Positions 58,909 through 64,000 of a DNA stretch of 64,000 nucleotides are shown one piece after another; the stretch's first letter is position 1, and each line of letters opens with the position of its first letter. Both the position numbers and the translations under genes were made by a program. The notes under the pieces are model-generated. The model was not told the DNA's origin, ran no database searches, and saw only the letters and a program-made list of their open reading frames with translations. The DNA is from Micromonospora sp. C31 (GTDB taxonomy: Bacteria > Actinomycetota > Actinomycetes > Mycobacteriales > Micromonosporaceae): NCBI RefSeq assembly GCF_018070575.1, contig NZ_JAGPXN010000003.1, forward strand, positions 1 through 64,000. Direction: 5' to 3'.

Positions 58909-60771
58909 CTACAGGCCGAGTTCGGCCTCGAAGCTGCCGGCCTCCAGCCGCTCCTTGATCGCGACCAGGAAGCGGGCGGCGTCCGCGCCGTCGATGATCC
59001 GGTGGTCGTACGACAGGGCCAGGTAGACCATCGACCGCACGGCGACGACCTCGCCCAGCTCCGCGTCGTTGACCACGACCGGACGCTTGACCACGGCACC
59101 CGTGCCGAGCATCGCCGACTGCGGCGACGGCACGATCGGGGTGTCGAAGAGGGCGCCCCGGCTGCCGGTGTTGGTCAGCGTGAAGGTCGCCCCGGCCAGC
59201 TCGTCCGGGCTGATCTTGTTGGTCCGGGTGCGCTCGGCCAGGTCGGCGATCCGCTTGGCGATGCCGCCCAGGTTGAGGTCACCGGCGCCGTGGATCACCG
59301 GCACCATCAGGCCCCGCTCGGTGTCCACGGCGATGCCGAGGTGCTCCGAGTCCGGGTAGGTGATCGTGCCGGCGTCGAGGTCCATGCTGGCGTTGACGAT
59401 CGGGTACGCCTGGAGCGCCTCGATCGCGGCCAGGGCGAAGAACGGCAGGAACGACAGCTTCACGCCGTGCCGCTGCTGGAACGACTCCTTCGCCTTCGCC
59501 CGCAGCTTGGCGACCTTGGTGACGTCCACCTCGACCACGGTGGTCAGCTGCGCCATCTCGTGCAGCGACTCGTGCATCCGCTTGGCGATGACCGCGCGGA
59601 TCCGGGGGAGCTTCTCGGTGCTGCCGCGCTTCGGGCTCGGCTGCGGCTTGGCGGCCGGCTTGGCCGGTGCCGCCGCCGCGGCGGGCTGCTGCGCCGGGGC
59701 CGGGGCGGCCTTGGCGGCCTTGGCCTTCTCCGCCGCCTCCAGCACGTCCTGCTTGCGGATCCGGCCGCCGACGCCGGTGCCATTGACCGAGGAGAGGTCG
59801 ACGCCGTGCTCGCCGGCCAGCTTGCGTACCAGCGGGGTCACGTAGCCGGCGGCCTCGTCGCCGCCCTGGGCGGGCGCCGACGGGCGCTGCGGGGTCGGGG
59901 TCGGCGCCGAGGGCATGGCCTGCTGCTCGGCCTGCGCGGGCTGCGCCGAGGTCTCGGCCTCCGCCGACGGCTCGTTGTACGACAGGCCCGGGGTCGGCTC
60001 CTCGACCTTGGGCTCCGGCTTGGCCTCCGGCTTCGGCTCGGGCTTGGGCTCCGGCTTCGGCTCGGGCTTCGGTTCCGGCTTGGCCTCCGCCTTCTCGGCC
60101 TTCGGCTCCGGCTTCGCCTCGGTCGGGGCGGCGCCGGCGGCACCGATCACGGCCAGGTCGGCACCGACCGCGGCGGTCTCGTCCTCGGGGACCTTGATCT
60201 CCAGGACCGTGCCGGCCACCGGCGACGGGATCTCGGTGTCGACCTTGTCGGTGGAGACCTCCAGCAGCGGCTCGTCCACCTCGACGGTGTCGCCGACCTG
60301 CTTGAGCCAGCGGGTGACCGTACCCTCGGTGACGCTCTCGCCGAGGGCCGGCATCTTGACCGGGGTGCCCTCGCCCGACGGCGCCTGCTTCGCCTGCGCC
60401 TGCTCCGCCTGCGCCGACGGTTCCTCGACGGCCGGCTGCTCCGCCTCGGCCTGCGGCTCCTCGGCGGCCTCCGCGGCCTCCTCGGCCGGCTCCTCCTGCT
60501 GCCCGGCGGCCTCGCCGCCGCCGGTGGACTCGCCCTCGCCCGCGATCACGGCCAGCTCGCTGCCGACCTCGGCGGTCTCGTCCTCGCCGACCACGATCCG
60601 GCTCAGCACGCCCGCCGCCGGGGACGGGATCTCGGTGTCGACCTTGTCGGTCGACACCTCGAGCAGGGGCTCGTCGACCTCGACGGTGTCGCCCTCCTGC
60701 TTGAGCCAGCGCGTGACGGTGCCCTCGGTGACGCTCTCACCGAGCCGGGGCATGGTGACCGATACCGGCAT
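58909..60771 (-). CDS. sucB: Dihydrolipoamide acyltransferase (2-oxoglutarate dehydrogenase E2, two lipoyl domains)
   Basis: This is the acyltransferase core of a 2-oxoacid dehydrogenase complex. The 620-residue protein has two lipoyl domains (residues 1-80 and about 140-215), each with the lipoylation motif [14 protein letters not shown]. They are joined by long Glu/Ala/Pro- and Lys/Pro/Glu-rich linkers. The E3-binding domain is [20 protein letters not shown], then [16 protein letters not shown]. The catalytic domain of about 230 residues ends with the His motif [20 protein letters not shown]. The ATG at 60771 has AAGGAG upstream. lpdA lies 66 bases upstream on the same strand. LipA and LipB in this window would lipoylate it. 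Confidence 0.92.
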   Translation of the reverse strand: MPVSVTMPRLGESVTEGTVTRWLKQEGDTVEVDEPLLEVSTDKVDTEIPSPAAGVLSRIVVGEDETAEVGSELAVIAGEGESTGGGEAAGQQEEPAEEAAEAAEEPQAEAEQPAVEEPSAQAEQAQAKQAPSGEGTPVKMPALGESVTEGTVTRWLKQVGDTVEVDEPLLEVSTDKVDTEIPSPVAGTVLEIKVPEDETAAVGADLAVIGAAGAAPTEAKPEPKAEKAEAKPEPKPEPKPEPKPEPKPEAKPEPKVEEPTPGLSYNEPSAEAETSAQPAQAEQQAMPSAPTPTPQRPSAPAQGGDEAAGYVTPLVRKLAGEHGVDLSSVNGTGVGGRIRKQDVLEAAEKAKAAKAAPAPAQQPAAAAAPAKPAAKPQPSPKRGSTEKLPRIRAVIAKRMHESLHEMAQLTTVVEVDVTKVAKLRAKAKESFQQRHGVKLSFLPFFALAAIEALQAYPIVNASMDLDAGTITYPDSEHLGIAVDTERGLMVPVIHGAGDLNLGGIAKRIADLAERTRTNKISPDELAGATFTLTNTGSRGALFDTPIVPSPQSAMLGTGAVVKRPVVVNDAELGEVVAVRSMVYLALSYDHRIIDGADAARFLVAIKERLEAGSFEAELGL

Positions 60772-60837
60772 CTTCAAAGACTCCTTCGTTCCCCTGGTGG
60801 GATCATCGCCCGTCGCCGGACGCCGCGGTTGTCGTGA

Positions 60838-62229
60838 TCAGGCGTGTGCGTGCAGCGGCTTGCCGGCGAGCGCCAGGTGCGCCTCGCCCAGGGCCTCGTT
60901 CTGCGTCGGGTGGGCGTGCACGAGCTGCGCCACCTCGGCCGGGTACGCCTCCCAGTTGTAGATGAGCTGCGCCTCGCCGACCATCTCGCCGACCCGGGCG
61001 CCGACCATGTGCACGCCGACCACGGGGCCGTCCTCCACCCGGACGAGCTTGACGAAGCCGGCCGTCTTGAGGATCTGGCTCTTGCCGTTGCCGCCCAGGT
61101 TGTAGTTGTAGGTCTTGACCTTGTCGGCGCCGTACTGCTCCTTGGCCTTCGCCTCGGTCAGGCCGACCGACGCCAGCTCCGGGTCGGAGTAGGTGACCCG
61201 CGGGATGCCGACCTCGTCGATGACGGCCGGGTTCTGGCCGGCGATCTCCTCGGCGACGAAGATGCCCTGCTGGAAGCCACGGTGGGCGAGCTGGAGGCCG
61301 GGCACGATGTCGCCGACGGCGTAGACGTTCGGCACGCTGGTGCGCAGCCGCTCGTCGGTCAGCACGTAGCCGCGGTCCATCTTGACGCCCTGCTCCTCGT
61401 AGCCGAGGTCGGCGGTGTTCGGGCCGCGGCCGACGGCGACCAGCAGCAGCTCCGCCTCGACGGTGTCCCCGCCGGCGATGGTGACCTTGACGCCCTTGTC
61501 GGTCTTCTCGACCTTCTCGAACGGCTTGCCGACCTTGAAGTTGATCTTCCGCTTGCGGAACGCCCGCTCCAGCGCCTTCGAGGACTCCTCGTCCTCGGCC
61601 GCGACCAGCCGGGGAAGCGCCTCCACGATCGTGACGTCGACGCCGAAGGACTTCCACACGCTGGCGAACTCGACGCCGATCACGCCACCACCGAGCACGA
61701 TCGCCGAGGCGGGGACCCGGTCGAGGGTGAGCGCGTGGTCGCTGGTGATGACCCGCTCGCCGTCGACCTCCAGGCCGGGCAGGCTCTTCGCGTACGAACC
61801 GGAGGCCAGCACGACGTTGCGGCCGGTGTAGCGCTTGCCGTCGACCTCGACGACGTTCTTGCCCACCAGCTTGCCGTGGCCCTCGACGATGGTGATCGCC
61901 TTGTTGCCCTTGAGCATGCCCTGCAGGCCCTTGTAGAGCCGGGAGATCACGCCGTCCTTGTACGCGTTGACCCCCGCCATGTCGATGCCGACCAGCTCGG
62001 CCTTCACGCCGAACTGCTCCGACTCGCGGGTCTGGTCGGCGATCTCGGCCGCGTGCAGCAGCGCCTTGGTCGGGATGCACCCGTTGTGCAGGCAGGTGCC
62101 GCCGAGCTTGCCCTTCTCGACCAGCGCGACCCTCAGGCCCAGTTGGACGGCGCGCAGGGCGGTCGCGTAACCGCCGCTGCCACCTCCGAGGATGACGATG
62201 TCGAAGGTTGCGTCGTTCGGCTCGCTCAC
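60838..62229 (-). CDS. lpdA: Dihydrolipoyl dehydrogenase
   Basis: The E3 subunit reoxidises dihydrolipoamide with NAD+. The 463-residue flavoprotein has the FAD site DIVILGGGSGGYATALRAVQ, the redox disulfide GGTCLHNGCIPTKAL (C-x4-C), the NAD site AIVLGGGVIGVEFASVWKSF and the catalytic His-Glu in HAHPTQNEALGEAH. GTG 62229 has GGGAG upstream. It is first in an operon with sucB. The E1 component is not in the window. Confidence 0.95.
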   Translation of the reverse strand: MSEPNDATFDIVILGGGSGGYATALRAVQLGLRVALVEKGKLGGTCLHNGCIPTKALLHAAEIADQTRESEQFGVKAELVGIDMAGVNAYKDGVISRLYKGLQGMLKGNKAITIVEGHGKLVGKNVVEVDGKRYTGRNVVLASGSYAKSLPGLEVDGERVITSDHALTLDRVPASAIVLGGGVIGVEFASVWKSFGVDVTIVEALPRLVAAEDEESSKALERAFRKRKINFKVGKPFEKVEKTDKGVKVTIAGGDTVEAELLLVAVGRGPNTADLGYEEQGVKMDRGYVLTDERLRTSVPNVYAVGDIVPGLQLAHRGFQQGIFVAEEIAGQNPAVIDEVGIPRVTYSDPELASVGLTEAKAKEQYGADKVKTYNYNLGGNGKSQILKTAGFVKLVRVEDGPVVGVHMVGARVGEMVGEAQLIYNWEAYPAEVAQLVHAHPTQNEALGEAHLALAGKPLHAHA

Positions 62230-62409
62230 GCTCAACTCCCAGGTCGCGTCGCTGCTTCGGGGGGTCACGGCGGGGTAACACGGGCACACCCCACCTCGGT
62301 CATCTTGTCACCACCGCCCACCGCCCGCGTACTGAGGTGCCCAACGACACGTCCGTGACACGTACCCTTGGCACTGGCTTCGATGACGGACCGAAGGGGG
62401 AGACGTCCG

Positions 62410-62739
62410 GTGGGACTGTTCCGGCGACGTAAGAAGACGCGGGCGGTCAGCCTCGACCGGGCCGCCGACCGCGCCGACCTGGAACACCTCGAGGGCTTCG
62501 TGCGCAGCCGGCGCGGCGTCGAGGCCTACATCGAGCCGCGGACCACGGTCACCGAGACCACGGTCATGCTGATCGCCGACGACGGGGAGTGGACCCGCCG
62601 CCGCATCGACGGCCCCGACGGCGCCCGCCGCTTCGCGTACCGGATGGGCATTCCGGTCTACGACGTGCGGCTGATGGGCTACCCGCAGCGGATGCGCGAC
62701 TACAACGAGCGCCGCAAGCGCCGCCCCGAGTTGTTCTGA
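62410..62739 (+). CDS. Conserved actinobacterial protein (109 aa)
   Basis: The 109-residue protein from GTG 62410 (AGGGGGAG 7 bases upstream) reads VGLFRRRKKTRAVSLDRAAD, EGFVRSRRGVEAYIEPRTTV, MLIADDGEWTRRRIDGPDGA and YRMGIPVYDVRLMGYPQRMR. I recall it as conserved next to lpdA/pepA in Micromonospora and Streptomyces, but I know of no characterised function. The frame upstream of the GTG is open but lacks a ribosome site. It is basic and soluble. Confidence 0.72.
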   Translation: MGLFRRRKKTRAVSLDRAADRADLEHLEGFVRSRRGVEAYIEPRTTVTETTVMLIADDGEWTRRRIDGPDGARRFAYRMGIPVYDVRLMGYPQRMRDYNERRKRRPELF

Positions 62740-62759
62740 CCCGGACCGCGCCCACCGCC

Positions 62760-62820
62760 ACGTGTAAGGAAGGGCCCCTTGTTAACGCTATGCGTTAACA
62801 AGGGGCCCTTCCTTACACGT
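62760..62820. terminator. 29-base-pair perfect palindrome between convergent genes
   Basis: 62760-62788 is exactly complementary to 62792-62820, with a 3-base loop (TAT). The arm includes AAGGAAGGGCCCCTTGTTAACG, the family repeat also found in the T-box leader. The palindrome touches the pepA stop codon. Confidence 0.93.
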
Positions 62821-64000
62821 CAGCCGTTGGCGGCGACGTCCTCCACGAGCTGGACCAGCGTGCGCACCGGCACGCCCGTGCCGCCCTTGGTCCAGTAGCC
62901 GGTCGGCTCGCCCGAGTGGTAGCTGGGGCCGGCGATGTCGATGTGCGCCCAGGGGACGTCGGCGGTGACGAACTCCCGCAGGAAGACCCCGCCCTGGAGC
63001 ATGTGCCCGGCCCGGTCCATGCCGGCGTTGACCTGGGAGATGTCGGCCACGTCGGAGTCCATGCCCTTGCGCACGTCGTCCGGCAGCGGCATCGGCCAGG
63101 CCGGCTCGCCGACCGCGTCGCCGGCGGCGCGGACCCGCTCGCACAGCTCGGGGGTGCCCATCACGCCGGCGATCCGCTTGCCCAGCGCGACGACCTGCCC
63201 GCCGGTGAGGGTGGACGTCTCGAAGAGGTAGTCGCAGCCGTCCTCGCAGGCCAGCGCCATCGCGTCGGCCAGGATCATCCGGCCCTCTGCGTCGGTGTTG
63301 AGCACCTCCACCTTCTTGCCGTTGTACATGCTGATCACGTCACCCGGCCGGTACGAGCGCCCGGACGGCATGTTCTCCGCCATCGGCAGGTACGCCGTCA
63401 CGGCCACCGACGGCTTGAGCGCGGCGATCGCCAGCATGGTCGCGGCCACCGCGGCGGCGCCACCCATGTCGGACTTCATCTCCCACATGCCCTGCGCGGG
63501 CTTGATCGAGATGCCGCCGGTGTCGAAGGTGATGCCCTTGCCGACCAGCGCCACCCGCTTGCCGTTGCCGCCGCCGGCCGGGGCGTAGCTCAGCTTCACC
63601 AGCCGCGGCGGGGCCTCCGAGCCCTGCCCGACGGCGATGATGCCGCCGAAGCCGCCGGCGGCCAGGGCCGCCTCGTCGAGCACCTCGACCGTCAGGCCGG
63701 CCTCCCGGGCGTCGTCCGCCACCGAGTCGGCGAACGACGGCGGGCGCAGCTCGTTCGGGGCGGTGTTGACCCAGTCCCGGCTGCGCCGGACCGCGCCGCC
63801 GACGGCCTGGGCGCGGGCGATCTCGGCCTGGGCACCGGCGTCACCGGCGTCCGGCACCGCGACGAGCACCTCGGCCACCGGCTCACGCCGGGCCGGCTGC
63901 GGCCGGGTCTTGTAGCCGGCGAAGCGGTAGCCGCCGAGCAGCGCCCCCTCCGCCACCGCGCGCAGCGCCGCCGGCGCGTCGGCGTCGTCGGGCAGCGGCA
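62820..64000 (-). CDS. pepA: Leucyl aminopeptidase (M17), 5' end beyond window
   Basis: The visible 393 residues include the M17 metal and active-site motifs: ALVGKGITFDTGGISIKP (Lys and Asp), KSDMGGAAAVAATMLAIA, LPMAENMPSGRSYRPGDV and VEVLNTDAEGRMILADAMAL (Asp, Glu, Arg). It forms hexamers that remove N-terminal residues from peptides in the cytosol. The frame is still open at 64000, so roughly 100 N-terminal residues lie outside. It ends at the large palindrome, opposite the 109-residue gene. Confidence 0.93.
   Translation of the reverse strand, partial: PLPDDADAPAALRAVAEGALLGGYRFAGYKTRPQPARREPVAEVLVAVPDAGDAGAQAEIARAQAVGGAVRRSRDWVNTAPNELRPPSFADSVADDAREAGLTVEVLDEAALAAGGFGGIIAVGQGSEAPPRLVKLSYAPAGGGNGKRVALVGKGITFDTGGISIKPAQGMWEMKSDMGGAAAVAATMLAIAALKPSVAVTAYLPMAENMPSGRSYRPGDVISMYNGKKVEVLNTDAEGRMILADAMALACEDGCDYLFETSTLTGGQVVALGKRIAGVMGTPELCERVRAAGDAVGEPAWPMPLPDDVRKGMDSDVADISQVNAGMDRAGHMLQGGVFLREFVTADVPWAHIDIAGPSYHSGEPTGYWTKGGTGVPVRTLVQLVEDVAANG

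Noticed and set aside
59002..60837. Plus-strand frame of repeated Leu/Gly/Arg opposite sucB
   Set aside because: Produced by antisense reading of the Lys/Pro/Glu linkers of SucB.

Overview
The window is a high-GC actinomycete chromosome segment, most likely Micromonospora or a close relative in the Micromonosporaceae. The basis is GTG-rich starts, F420 and mycothiol-linked enzymes, MptB-type mannosyltransferases, XRE(DUF5753)-DUF397 pairs, a lysine-rich histone H1-like protein and dispersed palindromes of the kind I associate with this family. The genus call is inference; no rRNA or tRNA gene was seen.

Bases 1 to about 9.7 kb are an accessory, partly decayed region. It opens inside an IS5-type transposase. 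Next comes a conspicuously AT-richer two-gene operon on the minus strand: a reverse transcriptase with a C-terminal helical region, directly followed by a HEPN-motif protein. This is the best candidate for an undescribed system, an RT-HEPN antiphage module. A small-gene cassette with a divergent HTH gene follows. Then comes the wreckage of an actinomycete integrative element: a DUF2637 pseudogene, a replication-initiator fragment, an integrase in separated pieces, a duplicated scrap of the neighbouring HAD gene, diverged repeats and a transposase tail.

From 9.7 to 20 kb there are miscellaneous genes: two methyltransferases, a secreted sialidase-like protein, AraC, nucleotidyltransferase and NUDIX proteins, the histone H1-like protein, an RNB ribonuclease and F420:NADPH oxidoreductase. 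From 20 to 31 kb lie cofactor and nitrogen genes: panB, nadE, a GlnA2-type ligase, a virginiamycin B lyase homologue, an LD-carboxypeptidase, an amidotransferase and glnE. From 31 to 43.6 kb are membrane glycosyltransferase-like proteins, including a tandem MptB pair, a PadR/membrane protein pair, and glnA with a GlnR-like box upstream.

From 43.6 to 47 kb lie lipA, an archaeal-type aspartyl-tRNA synthetase behind a T-box leader, and lipB. From 47 to 55.7 kb are a GT-C-like protein, a secreted PHB-depolymerase-like esterase, a TIGR01777 epimerase, a secreted M23 peptidase, a helicase fragment abutting a HigBA-like pair, and a second small-gene/HTH cassette. The window ends with an LLM oxidoreductase, a hemerythrin, LtrA, sucB, lpdA and partial pepA. 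lipA, lipB, sucB and lpdA together supply lipoate and two 2-oxoacid dehydrogenase subunits.

Long perfect palindromes sit mainly between convergent genes, where they probably act as bidirectional terminators. One copy lies in frame inside a glycosyltransferase gene and another lies inside the T-box leader.
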